This document shows positions 37,561 through 47,224 of a stretch of 64,000 nucleotides of DNA, piece by piece. The notes beneath the pieces were generated by a model. It searched no databases and was not told the DNA's origin. It saw only the letters and a list, made by a program, of their open reading frames with translations. Origin of the DNA: Desulfoluna butyratoxydans (GTDB taxonomy: Bacteria > Desulfobacterota > Desulfobacteria > Desulfobacterales > Desulfolunaceae); the NCBI RefSeq assembly GCF_900699765.1, contig NZ_CAADHO010000009.1, positions 62,001-126,000 of the forward strand, written 5' to 3'. The stretch's first letter is position 1. Each line of letters starts with the position of its first letter. Made by a program: the position numbers and the translations under genes.

Positions 37561-37977
37561 ATGAAATTAAAAATTGATTGGCGCTACGCACGTCTTTTTG
37601 TCGGTATGTTTCTGGTGGAGTTGGTGATTGCACTGTTTGTCCGGGATGCGTTCATTCGTCCCTTTGTGGGGGATGCCTTGGTCGTGGTTCTTCTCTACCT
37701 TTTTTTTCGCTCTTTTCTGGTCTGTGACAAGGCAAAGCTGGTGACAGGGGTCCTGGTTTTTGCCTGGGCTGTTGAGGTGGGGCAGTACTTTAACCTGGTA
37801 GATGTCCTTGGGCTCCAGGGCAACAGGGTCGCAAGGGTTGTTATCGGCTCCACATTCGATGTGATGGATTTGCTGGCCTACACGTTGGGAGCAGGTGCTC
37901 TGATGGTTCCTGACGTGTGGGCGTCGGTTCGGAAAAAGTGGATTCGAACGCTTAACTCCTGTCTGTTCCTTTTGTAG
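37561..37977 (+). CDS. Small membrane protein, DUF2809-like
   Basis: A 138-residue protein with four hydrophobic helices (LFVGMFLVELVIALFV, ALVVVLLYLFFRSFLV, KLVTGVLVFAWAVEVGQYF, VMDLLAYTLGAGALMV). The KIDWRYARLFVGMFLVE start and WAVEVGQYFNLVDVLG with the VIGSTFDVMDLLAYTLG ending match the DUF2809 family of four-helix inner-membrane proteins. A GTG two codons upstream is an alternative start; the ribosome site is weak for both. It is monocistronic, followed by repeats and a strong bidirectional terminator. Function unknown. Confidence 0.8.
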   Translation: MKLKIDWRYARLFVGMFLVELVIALFVRDAFIRPFVGDALVVVLLYLFFRSFLVCDKAKLVTGVLVFAWAVEVGQYFNLVDVLGLQGNRVARVVIGSTFDVMDLLAYTLGAGALMVPDVWASVRKKWIRTLNSCLFLL

Positions 37978-37990
37978 CTATTCAGCTTAT

Positions 37991-38046
37991 GCCTCCGGCG
38001 GCCCTGCCGGGGCTAAACTTTTTAAAAAGTTTAATAAACAGGCTTT
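37991..38046 (+). repeat. GCCTCCGGC palindrome plus AAAC-GTTT module
   Basis: GCCTCCGGC-ggccct-GCCGGGGC hairpin followed by the palindrome AAACTTTTTAAAAAGTTT and AATAAACAGG. The module also occurs at 62488-62529 and inverted at 21605-21652. Confidence 0.8.
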
Positions 38047-38090
38047 AAAAAATCTTTTTGAGTGAATTTTTACTTTAAAGGCGGATGTGA

Positions 38091-38163
38091 TTTGACCCGA
38101 GGAACGAGGGTCAGAGCACATCTGCTATCTGCTTTCAAGGTGGCACACCTTGCCGCCGGAGGC
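38091..38163 (+). repeat. 73-bp structured dispersed repeat, copy 1
   Basis: Aligns without gaps to 59948-60020 (59 of 73 bases identical by my count). Two hairpins: GACCC around the loop GAGGAACGA closed by GGGTC, and CAAGGTG-GCA-CACCTTG, followed by GCCGCCGGAGGC. Stem bases differ between copies by compensating changes while the first loop is unchanged. Confidence 0.85.
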
Positions 38164-38202
38164 TGTTTTTTTTGAGCTGAATTGTTACTTCCTTTTTTCA
38201 AA

Positions 38203-38244
38203 AAATAAGCCCCCGGCAGGGTTGCCGGGGGCTTATTTTATTTT
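38203..38244. terminator. Bidirectional intrinsic terminator
   Basis: GCCCCCGGCA / TGCCGGGGGC 10-bp perfect stem with GGGT loop (38209-38232), A-run on the left and T-rich stretch on the right. It serves the sulfatase gene (minus) and the DUF2809-like gene (plus); the stem belongs to the REP-like palindrome family. Confidence 0.85.
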
Positions 38245-38326
38245 GCTTTGTTTTTGCGTTGCCCCTTGCCCGAAACCTGCCACAGAAAAACGGCGTGTCC
38301 GTGGCAGGTTGAATGAATTTGGGAGG

Positions 38327-40009
38327 CTATTTTTTCTGGGGAAGCCCGAGCATGAAGACTTCAAGCAATTTCTGGGTTTCGGGCCTGAGGTTTTCAATTC
38401 CTTTGTATGGAATGTCAAAAACGGGAGGCCTATCCGGGTACTTCTGTTTCAACGCCATGTGGCGCTTTACCATACCGGCGAACTGTCCCCCTGCCCAAGG
38501 GCCGTATTTGATGGCGTCCATGGGGCGTTTTTCCCGGGGATCCCGGTAGAGGTCGAAGATGGGGGCGGCGATGGGGTTATCGCCCGGGGCGGGAAGGTGC
38601 ATCTTGTATTTGTTCTTGACTACCGATTTCAGCGTAGGTCCTTCATAAATATGGACATAGTCGCGGCGTCCGTGGCCCTCTCCCAAAAGCAGGATCCCGG
38701 TCTGGTCCACCCCGTCGATGACCCTGTCCCTTGGCACGCCGTCCATGGCATTGCCCAGGCGGGCAAGGGTTGTGAACAGGTCACTGACGTGGAAGATGTC
38801 CCCGGCAAAGCTTCCGGCTTCAATCACCCCTTTCCACTTGACCCAGGCATTGACGCGTACGCCCCCTTCCAGGTGGTCGGTTTTGCCGCCGCGATAGATG
38901 CGGTCGCTCTGGCCGGTGGGCCCTTCGTAAGCTAAGAAGGGGCCGTTGTCGCCCATGACGATGATGACGGTGTTTTCTGCAATGCCCAGTTTGTCCACTT
39001 CTTGGATGATATCGCCAATCCACTCATCCACTTCAACGAGGATGTCCGCCATGGTCCCGCCGTTGAGGGTGTTGTATTCACTCCTGAATTCCTGAACAAA
39101 GGAGAGGGGGAAGAGCGGCCAGTAATTGAGGAAGAATGGCTTGTTCTGTCCGGCAAGGGTGCGCAGTTGAGACAAGGCGTGTTTTTGGTATCGCTCGTTC
39201 ATTTCCCGGTATTTTTTCTGGTTCCACTCCTCACCTTCTTTCAAATCCACTTCGTAGAGCTTTCCGTCGCGCAGCTCCACCCCTGTCACCATGTGTGCGG
39301 GGTCCGGGACAAACAGCTTGTCCAGGGTAAAGGTCTGCTTTTGCCGACTTGGGTCCACGCCGCGGATAATGTCCACCGTTTCCATGTCCCGCCCCATAAT
39401 GGCCAGCTGTCCCTGTTGATGGATGGGGAACTCCGCATGCATGAATCCCTGGTTGTTGGCGTATGCCTGCTCAATATCACCCAGGTGCCATTTGCCCACA
39501 TGGGAGGTGAAATACCCCGCGTCCTTAAGGACTTCGGCAATGGTGATCTCTTCGGCGTTCAGTCCGTCCCCTGCAAGGGTGGCCTTGGCCTCGGTGGTCC
39601 CCGTCCGCGTGGGGTAGCGGCCTGTCATCATGGCCACGCGAGTCGGCGTACAGGACGGCTCCGTGTACATCCTCTGGAGGCTCATCCCTTCCTTTGAAAG
39701 TTTTGACATATGGGGTGTCTTGTAACCGCGAATGACACTCAGCTCATCCATGCCGATTTCCCCGAACCCGACATCATCAAGCAGGATGTAAATGAAGTTG
39801 GGAGGTTTGCCTCCGTTTTTCTTGCGAAGCTCCGCGAGTTTTTTGTCGATGGCCTTGTCGTCTTCAGCCCACTGCTTGCCGTTCTGGGCTTCCAGGATGG
39901 CGTATTCCGCGTCGTGGATGATTTTTTTGCCTTTGGCTCCGGCGGAAACCATGCTGGCGGACAGGCATGACACAAGGAGGACAATTGTCACGATTATGAA
40001 TCTGTTCAT
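38327..40009 (-). CDS. Exported arylsulfatase-type sulfatase (CTPTR)
   Basis: A 560-residue periplasmic sulfatase. Signal peptide MNRFIIVTIVLLVSCLSASMVSA; then a helical lead-in (about 27-68) and the alkaline-phosphatase-superfamily core with metal ligands Asp78-Asp79 in YILLDDVGFG. Cys120 in PSCTPTRVAMMTGRYPTRTG is the C-x-P-x-R site oxidised to formylglycine. Later HVGKWHLGD and VIVMGDNGPF complete the metal site. No maturase is present in the window, so one elsewhere is required. GAAAGG precedes the start. Substrate (an organic sulfate ester) is unknown. It faces into a bidirectional terminator and is monocistronic. Confidence 0.95.
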   Translation of the reverse strand: MNRFIIVTIVLLVSCLSASMVSAGAKGKKIIHDAEYAILEAQNGKQWAEDDKAIDKKLAELRKKNGGKPPNFIYILLDDVGFGEIGMDELSVIRGYKTPHMSKLSKEGMSLQRMYTEPSCTPTRVAMMTGRYPTRTGTTEAKATLAGDGLNAEEITIAEVLKDAGYFTSHVGKWHLGDIEQAYANNQGFMHAEFPIHQQGQLAIMGRDMETVDIIRGVDPSRQKQTFTLDKLFVPDPAHMVTGVELRDGKLYEVDLKEGEEWNQKKYREMNERYQKHALSQLRTLAGQNKPFFLNYWPLFPLSFVQEFRSEYNTLNGGTMADILVEVDEWIGDIIQEVDKLGIAENTVIIVMGDNGPFLAYEGPTGQSDRIYRGGKTDHLEGGVRVNAWVKWKGVIEAGSFAGDIFHVSDLFTTLARLGNAMDGVPRDRVIDGVDQTGILLLGEGHGRRDYVHIYEGPTLKSVVKNKYKMHLPAPGDNPIAAPIFDLYRDPREKRPMDAIKYGPWAGGQFAGMVKRHMALKQKYPDRPPVFDIPYKGIENLRPETQKLLEVFMLGLPQKK

Positions 40010-41119
40010 GGCCTTTCTCCCGATTGAGTGGATGCGTTACGGTTGATGATGCATTTCAAACAACGGTGACGGACCCATGGGGGCGGCCCCATGGCTATGG
40101 CTGCTTTGCGTCTTTTGGGTGGGTGTTTCGGCATGCGCAGGGTGTGCCTGTACATAAGGAAGCAGGGTGGTCATGGTTGGATTGCGGGGGCTTGGGCTGG
40201 CTCAAAGGGCGGTTCCGGTGAGTGTGCCATAGGCTTCGCTTTTTTGTGTGGCGGCATGCCAAAGGCCTGTAATTAAACAGATACAGGCTACCATATCGTG
40301 CCTGAAATCAAAACCTATTTTCCGGCCGTTACCCGAAAGATAACGTGGGTTCCCAGGGTGCCGGTGACCTATAGTGTCTGTGCATGTGGGCCCGTGCCCG
40401 GCTGTTTTTCTCTTCACTGTTTTTTTGTTTTCTGCCCGCTTATTTTCTTGTGAAATGATTCCTTGTTTGTTGGTCGTGCAGCGTGATCGCCTTGTAGTGA
40501 GGGGTTTCGCTTCATTGAACCGTAAAGGGCCTGTCCCTTGAAACGTGATACAGATCTGGCTGTTCGGAATGTTGTGAGACAGGTGAATGGCGATATGTCA
40601 TTTCTTGGGGTGACGTTGCTGAATTTTGATTTTAAGAAGTAAATTTCCATTTTTTCCTTTGCTTTGGGATGTCACGGCCAGCGCTTCTCATCGTCCGTCG
40701 GGCATGGGGTTTTGCTGGTTGGCATGGATGTTGAAAAGAGCAGATCCATCACCAGTGCGGCGGGAGCACGGACTTCCAATGGCCCGAGGGGGGGACGCCT
40801 TCCAGGGCCGCCGCCATGTTGATCATTGGGGGAACGGGGACTTGGGTGAAGATGATGTCCACCCCGTTCGACACGTTGTTGTTTACCGATGTCACAATCG
40901 TTTTGGGGATTTTTGATGCATGGCTTTTGACGAAAGGATTGCCGGGAGAAAGAACGGCTCTTTTTGCCAAGGCAGTGGCAAATGCCCGGCCCTGATTTCA
41001 TGTGGTTGAACAGAATGTATACGCTGAACGCAGTGACCCGTGTGCCGGAGAGCCCCCTTTGGGTTTTCATGCAAAAGCAGGGACGCTGATAAATATTTTG
41101 CGAAGGATATGTTGATACG
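40010..41119. other. 1.1-kb intergenic region between sulfatase and chemoreceptor
   Basis: Divergent promoters of the two flanking genes must lie here. Short overlapping frames at 40670-41180 on the minus strand have no ribosome site and mutually exclusive composition. No known RNA or repeat recognised. Confidence 0.45.
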
Positions 41120-43126
41120 ATGGCTATGGTAAAGAAAATGACACTTCGAACCAAACTCACCCTTGGATTTGCAACCATTTTAACCCTGCTTGCGTTTACA
41201 TCCCTTTTGGGGATTTCAAAATTGAGAACCTCTTCCCAGGGGTTTGCCAGCTATCGCGACATGGCTCGCGATACAAACCTGTCCGGGCGTGTTCAGGCCA
41301 ATATGCTGATGGCCCGGATGAGCGTCAAAGGGTACCTCATCAATGGAAGCGAATCGGATCGGGAAGAGTTTCAGGCGTACTACAAGAAAATGTATGCCTT
41401 TCTTGAAAGGGCGGGCCAGGATATCGAACATCCCGAGCGCGCCGCCAAAATTGCCCAGATAAAAAAAGACGTGGAACGATACCACCAGGCCTTTGGCGAG
41501 GTTGTGTCGCTCACCGAAGCGTTTCACCGTCTGGAGAAGGAGTCTTTGAACGTCTATGGCCCCAAGGTGGAGGCTCTTCTTGCCGGGGTCATGGATGCTG
41601 CGGAAGGAAACAACGCCGCCAGTGCCGTCTACCATGCCGGCAACGCCATGAAGCACTTGCTGGCTGCCCAGGTTTACGAAGGGCGCTTTTTCACCACCCA
41701 TTCTGACGACGATGCCCGGCAGGTGACCGCCGAGTTTGCATCCATGAAAGATGCCCTGGATGCCTTGGGGCGCCTTGTTACGGACGAATCCCAGAAAACA
41801 GCGGTGTCCGCCATCGGCGATAATCTTGGGCTCTATATGGACGGTCATGCCAGGGCCCAGGCAATTCAGGCGAAAAGGGATGCCATTGTTACGGGGGTTC
41901 TGGACCGGATCGGCCCTGTGGTGGCCTTATCCATCGAGGAGATCAAGCTGGACATCAAGGGCGTTCAGGATCAAATCGGTCCCAGGCTTCAGGCATCCAA
42001 CCGCAAAGGCCAGACATTTATCGCGGTCCTGAGTCTTGCGGCGCTGGTGGCGGGGATCGCTGTGGTGATTTTTCTGACCCGAAGCGTTCTTTCCCAGCTG
42101 GGCTGCGACCCTGCCCAGATTGCCGAGGTGGCCCACAGCATTGCCAACGGAGATTTGTTGGTGGCATTTGATCGGAACGGGAAGGATAAAATCCAAGGGG
42201 TATACAAGGACATGGAAATCATGGCGGCCAGTCTGCGGGAGTTGTTTACCGATATCAACTCCGGGGTTCATACCCTCACCGCATCTGCCACGGAGTTGAC
42301 CGATATCTCGGGGCAGATGGTCTCCGGCTCCGCCCAGACCTCGGATCGGTCCAATACGGTGGCGGCCGCAGCAGAAGAGATGAACGTCAACATGACATCC
42401 GTTTCCGCGGCAACGGAGCAGGCAGCCTCCAACATCAACATGGTGGCAGCAGCCCTTGAGGAGATGACCTCCACCATCAATGAAATCGCCTTGAACACCT
42501 CAACGGCAAGGAATATCAACGATGAAGCGGTGGCTCTCTCCAAGCAGGCCTCGGCCAAGGTCGACACCCTGGGCAGGTCCGCAAACGAAATAAGCAAGGT
42601 GACGGAGACCATCAACGAAATATCCCAGCAGACCAACCTCCTGGCGCTAAACGCCACCATTGAAGCGGCGAGGGCCGGAGAGGCCGGCAAAGGGTTTGCC
42701 GTGGTTGCCGGAGAGATCAAAAGCCTGGCCGTAGAAACCTCCAATGCAACCCTGGAAATCAAAGGCCAGGTTGACGGAATCCAGGGCGCCACCGTTGACG
42801 CCATTAACGAAATTCAGGGGATTTCCGATATCATCGACCGACTTAATGAGCTGGTGACAACCATTGCCTCGGCCATTGAAGAGCAGTCCGTTACAAGCAA
42901 AGAGATTGCCGGCAACATTTCCCAGGCCTCCATGGGGACCGAGGAGATCAAGGAGAGCATCTCCCAGAGCGCTGCGGTGTCCGGGGAGATCGCCCACGAC
43001 ATCAGCGAGGTGGACCAGGCGGCAAGGGAGATGCTGAACTCCAGCACCCTGGTGGGCGGCAATGTCGATGCCTTGAAAGGCCTTGCGGACCATCTTGAAG
43101 GTAAGGTGTCGGCCGTCCGGTTTTGA
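41120..43126 (+). CDS. Methyl-accepting chemotaxis protein with large helical sensor
   Basis: A 668-residue chemoreceptor. Membrane helix at about 14-34, a long helical periplasmic domain (about 35-295, including DMARDTNLSGRVQANMLMARMSVKGYLINGSE) of the HBM/four-helix-bundle type, second helix about 300-322 (AVLSLAALVAGIAVVIFLT), HAMP-like linker with QLGCDPAQIAEVAHSIANGDL, and the signalling domain with tip QQTNLLALNATIEAARAGEA near 500-520. HBM sensors in other bacteria bind organic acids; the ligand here is unknown. The weak AAGGAT box is 12 bases from the ATG; MVKKM, two codons on, is an alternative. A strong terminator follows. Confidence 0.92.
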   Translation: MAMVKKMTLRTKLTLGFATILTLLAFTSLLGISKLRTSSQGFASYRDMARDTNLSGRVQANMLMARMSVKGYLINGSESDREEFQAYYKKMYAFLERAGQDIEHPERAAKIAQIKKDVERYHQAFGEVVSLTEAFHRLEKESLNVYGPKVEALLAGVMDAAEGNNAASAVYHAGNAMKHLLAAQVYEGRFFTTHSDDDARQVTAEFASMKDALDALGRLVTDESQKTAVSAIGDNLGLYMDGHARAQAIQAKRDAIVTGVLDRIGPVVALSIEEIKLDIKGVQDQIGPRLQASNRKGQTFIAVLSLAALVAGIAVVIFLTRSVLSQLGCDPAQIAEVAHSIANGDLLVAFDRNGKDKIQGVYKDMEIMAASLRELFTDINSGVHTLTASATELTDISGQMVSGSAQTSDRSNTVAAAAEEMNVNMTSVSAATEQAASNINMVAAALEEMTSTINEIALNTSTARNINDEAVALSKQASAKVDTLGRSANEISKVTETINEISQQTNLLALNATIEAARAGEAGKGFAVVAGEIKSLAVETSNATLEIKGQVDGIQGATVDAINEIQGISDIIDRLNELVTTIASAIEEQSVTSKEIAGNISQASMGTEEIKESISQSAAVSGEIAHDISEVDQAAREMLNSSTLVGGNVDALKGLADHLEGKVSAVRF

Positions 43127-43134
43127 TCTATGGG

Positions 43135-43174
43135 CGGGTGAGGCCCCGGGCCAACGGTGCCTCACCCGTTTTTT
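43135..43174. terminator. Intrinsic terminator after the chemoreceptor
   Basis: CGGGTGAGGC / GCCTCACCCG 10-bp perfect stem (43135-43144, 43159-43168) followed by TTTTTT; ends the chemoreceptor gene and lies at the 3' side of the convergent lipoprotein gene. Confidence 0.93.
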
Positions 43175-43177
43175 CCA

Positions 43178-43546
43178 TTACTCCGGTGCGATGCTGATAT
43201 CCACGATTTCGATGATCGTTCCGTGCATGTGAATACCGGCCATGTCTTCTTTTTTTCGCGCCGTCAGCCTGACCCTGAGCCCGTCTTTCCGAAAGGTCTC
43301 GGGCAGGTTGACGGGATCGTATGTTTTGCCGTCCTTTGCCTGTATGGCGAAAAACCCGCCTTCGATCTCCTTGTAAACCACCAGCCCCTCCACATCAAAG
43401 ACATGACCATGTTCCTGGTCGGGAGCCGCCATTCCGGTCTCCTGTGTCACGTTATGGGGAGGCTCCTGGGGTTCCGGTTTGCCCGGGCACCCGCAGAGCA
43501 GGGTGGCGCAGAAAAGGATGATAAAAAAACGAATGAGACGGGGCAT
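43178..43546 (-). CDS. Small exported lipoprotein
   Basis: A 122-residue lipoprotein with signal MPRLIRFFIILFCATLLCGC and lipobox LLCGC (modified Cys20). After a proline-rich linker the body (VFDVEGLVVYKEIEGGFFAIQAKDGKTYDPVNLP) looks like a small beta-barrel with many strands, similar in layout to OB-like periplasmic domains. GGAGG lies seven bases before the ATG. It converges with the chemoreceptor gene. No specific function recognised. Confidence 0.82.
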   Translation of the reverse strand: MPRLIRFFIILFCATLLCGCPGKPEPQEPPHNVTQETGMAAPDQEHGHVFDVEGLVVYKEIEGGFFAIQAKDGKTYDPVNLPETFRKDGLRVRLTARKKEDMAGIHMHGTIIEIVDISIAPE

Positions 43547-43949
43547 GGGTGTCCTCCATGGAACTTGGGTGACGTGTTGTAGTAGGCAGACAGCTTGATT
43601 ATTGACTCAGGGCATTATGCAATTTTTGTTGAGGACTGGCGATAGATCTTTTTTAACTGCGCTGTTGAAAGGGATAAATAATTTGTTCTAATTCTTTGGC
43701 TAAAATGTTAAGATATATTGAAATTCTTATGGTGTTTTAGGTGGTATGTTTTATTTGCCTTTTGAGATGAACGATGGTTCCATCACAGCGGTTATCATTT
43801 CTACGATCCTTACTTTTTCCGATTTTTCCGTCAGACCTGTCATGTAAGCCTGTTATCTATCGCACGGGTTTCCCGTGGCCGATGCTTTCGATCATCAGCT
43901 AATCGGGCATCGATCCCATCAACCCAATGGCCTATCATGGAGGATAACG
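43547..43949. other. AT-rich region upstream of the RADAR genes
   Basis: About 400 bases, much lower in G+C than the surrounding genes, from 43580 to 43860. It presumably carries the rdrA promoter and marks the left border of a likely acquired island. No tRNA, direct repeat or integrase seen. Confidence 0.5.
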
Positions 43950-46900
43950 ATGCAATTCCCCGGTTTGAGACCCGAAGCCCAAGTCTACTCCTTTGAAAAA
44001 CTTTCCCACAGCCAGCAAGAGGCGTTCGCGTCCATCGTAGGGTTAATGAAGAGTGCGGTGGATAAATTGAATTCAGCGAACCAGAAATTTACGGGCTGCG
44101 ACAAATCTAAACAACGGGGCTTTCGGCCCAAGAAGGATAATGTCAACCGTATGGCGTTTCTCTCCGGTGGTAGGGGCAGCGGAAAGACCTCCCTGATTTA
44201 TTCATTGATGAATAGCAGGGAGGGCGAAAAAACGAATAGTGGGGGCGATACGAAAATGGATTACAAGCTCCGCAAGGCGTTGGGCTGCTTAACACCTCAA
44301 ATCATTTGGCTGCGTCCCATTGAGATGGACAGCCTGCCGACCCCGGATTACATGATGGCGTCCATTCTGGCACGGGTCAACGAGGCTCTGAATTGGTTTG
44401 ATGAACAAGTGGCTTTGAAAGGGGAGGGTGCCCCGCCCTATCCGCCCATGTTTTACAGCGGGGGAGACCATTCGGAAAATGCACGTGAGAGATTTCGGCG
44501 GTTCGAAAAAAATGCTGTCAAGGCATGGCACGGAAACTTGGCCCAGCATGCTGCCAGGATGGACCCCGACTCTTACATCAGCGATGTCTTGGATACCGAG
44601 CGTGCGCGCTTAAAAACCATGGAAGAGTTTAGTAACGTTCTCAGAGGATTAACCGAACATCATTTTTCTCCATGCTCAGACAAAAAATACCTTTTTGTGC
44701 TACCCTTGGACGATTTCGATTTAAACCCCCGGATCAGCGTCAAGCTGATCAAGCTCATCCGCCTCATCTCCGAGCCTCAGCTCTTCACTTTAGTGGCCGG
44801 GGACATCGAGGTTGCCGAGGATGTGTTCAACCTCGACGCCAGGGATCAGCTTCTTCATATCAACGAACGCACCAACGACCCGGTGGATTGGGGCAGCAGC
44901 TCCGCGCACTCCATTGTGGGGCGTATGGCCCATGAAAGTTCCTCCAGTGCCATGCGCAAGTTGTTCCCCAAATCTCATACCGTGAAGCTGGATCCCATGG
45001 ATTGGGACGAGGTGTTTCAGTTTTCTCAAGATCGGGCCATGGACAGCTCTCAAGAATGTGAGGAATCGTCGACCAAAGGTGAGGCTACTGAAGAACCAGA
45101 CGATGATAGCGGCAAGGAAAAGACGATTGGGGAGATGCTGGGGGCGATTCCCTTTGAAATCAACACGATCCCCGGAGGGGATCGTGGAGATGACGGTAAA
45201 CAAAGGGATCAATATGTGGCCGGGTATAATGTAAAGAGCCTAAAGGCTTTTTTTGATATCGAAGTCAGGGGCCTTGTCTTTGATGAGCGAAAGGCCCTGA
45301 AAGCAACGTCGCCCGCCTCCTTGACACTGGAAAAAAGGACCCGAGAGGACATGGTGTACACTGGGCCTGTCCTTTTTAAAATGAATCATCGGCATGCCCA
45401 TGACATGTGGCGGATGCTGGATGGATATGTTCAGAAGAAGAAGGAAAAAGAGAACGAAAAGGGAACTCAAAATTCCGACAGCAAAAAATTTTGGGTCGCC
45501 TGCGTCAGGGAGATTGCCAGGGAGCTTTTTTTGCAGAGCGCAAACGACGGTGAGTTTTTTTCCAAGGAGCTTTGCGACACGGTTATGGGGGCCATCCAGG
45601 AGGACTGCTACGGAAAGCTCCAACTCGATACGCATTGTTTGGAAATCGACCAGATCACCGGGCCCCGAATTCATTTTTCGAACCCGAGTACTCCGGGGCA
45701 GGTGGTCGTGACCCAGCCCAAGAGTTGGCGGGTGTCGGCAACTGTGGAGGCGTGCCCCTTCAATCCGTCTCCCCATACTGTCACCCTTTCATCCCGTGCC
45801 AAGGCTGCCCTGATGTTTCTCCACGACCACCTGGTCCTGGCCGAGCCCAGCGGCATCGTGGGCAGGAGTCTGATGAAAAAGCTGGACCCGCCTGATTGGG
45901 CCCATGGCCTGTGGCCGGGTGGCAACGGAACCGGGGTCAAGGTGCCGTGGCCGCTCCCACCGTTGCGGAGCCTCTGGGCCCATGATCTCTTCAGCCGCTG
46001 CTGGGCGCAGGTGTGGGAGTGGATGGAGGAAAAAGAGACCAAGTACGCCATTGAGGATTTGATATCGAAGGGAAAGGAGCCCTTTAACCTTTATTTGAAG
46101 TATCTGTGGGTAAAGATCGGATGCGGGATTTTTTCCGGGAAGGAGAAAAAAGCTGAACTTGTTCCTCTTGCCTCTCTAACATTGTACCACTTACGGCAGG
46201 GGAACCATACAAAAGAGAGCCTGATAGATTATTTAAAATGTGAACGTGGTGCGTCATGGAAGGTCCTGTTCGCGAATGTAGAGGAAGGATGCAGAAAAAA
46301 AATACTTTCAGGCTACTATAAGGAATTGGAAAAGCAGAATAACTTCTGCAGCGAGCAAACGGGCGGAGGCAATTCAAGGACAGAAGATGGAGAGTATCTC
46401 GAATTGGTAAAATTCATCAAAACGCATGTCCTTGTTTTTTTGCCCGATGTGGCCGGAAGACTAAGAAATACCAATGAATCCGAGACCGCCAAGGACATCG
46501 AAGAGGTTTGGAAGAAACACTTTGCCCCGAAAAATCTGATGAACGAGATTTTGGATGAGATAAACGAATTACTTTGTGTCGACAAAGAAAAGAAATCAAG
46601 ACAAGAGGATGGCTGTCCTTGTGGATACATCCACGGGCGCAGGGAGACTCTAATTCGTTCCTGGTTGGCAGGGATCGTGTGCCTTATGGCACCGGAGTCC
46701 GGTGGGAAGAAAGAGGAATGGGAAGCATTTTTGGATAAGCTCAATTCCGTTGGTGATGTCGGTAATAGAGGTAATGGTAACGGCAGTTCGGGATGTCTGG
46801 ATGAAGCGCCACACATCATCAAAGAGATCCTTCTGGAACCGGATATGGTTGCTGAGGTGAGGGCGCGGAGGGCTAAAACGGCTGCACGCTTTTTTGATCA

Positions 46901-47126
46901 GGGCCTCTTTGGTGAACTCCGGTTTATTTATAAACCGATTCGGCGATCTTTTGCTTCGTCCATTGCGACCCACCGGGAAAGGTTGGTCGATAGGGATTTC
47001 TCTCCCTTTTACGAAGATATAGTTCGGGCCTCTTCTCTGCCGGATCTTGAACGGAAGGCGCAGGCAAGGAAGTTGGACGTATTCTTAAGGATTAAAGGGG
47101 GTGGGGAGTGCTCTCCTTCTCTGTGA
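43950..47126 (+). CDS. rdrA: RADAR defence ATPase RdrA
   Basis: A 1,058-residue P-loop ATPase. Walker A is GGRGSGKT (73-80); Walker B is LFVLPLDDFDLN (248-259) with paired aspartates 254-255, followed by LIRLISEPQLFTLVAGD and an acidic, low-complexity insert near 365-400. The remaining 600 residues are helical and not assigned to a known domain. The identification rests on the large ATPase being directly upstream of an RdrB-type adenosine deaminase, the defining RADAR pair; in characterised systems RdrA rings recruit RdrB to stop phage infection. The start MQFPGLRPE has GGAGG six bases upstream. G+C and codon use look lower than in neighbours, consistent with transfer. Confidence 0.87.
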   Translation: MQFPGLRPEAQVYSFEKLSHSQQEAFASIVGLMKSAVDKLNSANQKFTGCDKSKQRGFRPKKDNVNRMAFLSGGRGSGKTSLIYSLMNSREGEKTNSGGDTKMDYKLRKALGCLTPQIIWLRPIEMDSLPTPDYMMASILARVNEALNWFDEQVALKGEGAPPYPPMFYSGGDHSENARERFRRFEKNAVKAWHGNLAQHAARMDPDSYISDVLDTERARLKTMEEFSNVLRGLTEHHFSPCSDKKYLFVLPLDDFDLNPRISVKLIKLIRLISEPQLFTLVAGDIEVAEDVFNLDARDQLLHINERTNDPVDWGSSSAHSIVGRMAHESSSSAMRKLFPKSHTVKLDPMDWDEVFQFSQDRAMDSSQECEESSTKGEATEEPDDDSGKEKTIGEMLGAIPFEINTIPGGDRGDDGKQRDQYVAGYNVKSLKAFFDIEVRGLVFDERKALKATSPASLTLEKRTREDMVYTGPVLFKMNHRHAHDMWRMLDGYVQKKKEKENEKGTQNSDSKKFWVACVREIARELFLQSANDGEFFSKELCDTVMGAIQEDCYGKLQLDTHCLEIDQITGPRIHFSNPSTPGQVVVTQPKSWRVSATVEACPFNPSPHTVTLSSRAKAALMFLHDHLVLAEPSGIVGRSLMKKLDPPDWAHGLWPGGNGTGVKVPWPLPPLRSLWAHDLFSRCWAQVWEWMEEKETKYAIEDLISKGKEPFNLYLKYLWVKIGCGIFSGKEKKAELVPLASLTLYHLRQGNHTKESLIDYLKCERGASWKVLFANVEEGCRKKILSGYYKELEKQNNFCSEQTGGGNSRTEDGEYLELVKFIKTHVLVFLPDVAGRLRNTNESETAKDIEEVWKKHFAPKNLMNEILDEINELLCVDKEKKSRQEDGCPCGYIHGRRETLIRSWLAGIVCLMAPESGGKKEEWEAFLDKLNSVGDVGNRGNGNGSSGCLDEAPHIIKEILLEPDMVAEVRARRAKTAARFFDQGLFGELRFIYKPIRRSFASSIATHRERLVDRDFSPFYEDIVRASSLPDLERKAQARKLDVFLRIKGGGECSPSL

Positions 47127-47224
47127 GCTCTGCTTTAGGGGTTGACGACATCCATAACGTTTTGCCCGATGGTGGGTGGTGTTCTGTCTGAAACCTTGCA
47201 TGCCTTGCCAAGGAGGGCCCGCGT

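Larger units (their letters stand above)
37978..38326. other. Repeat-rich convergent intergenic region
   Basis: Between the DUF2809-like gene and a sulfatase gene facing it. It holds three dispersed structured elements (listed) in 250 bases: a palindrome/AAAC module, the 73-bp covarying element and a terminator. Confidence 0.7.

Noticed and set aside
40672..41178. Minus-strand frames between the sulfatase and chemoreceptor, one reading KTIVTSVNNNVSNGVDIIF
   Set aside because: The second frame looks somewhat protein-like, but it is only 73 residues, without ribosome site or recognised family, and overlaps a different frame; at most a gene remnant.
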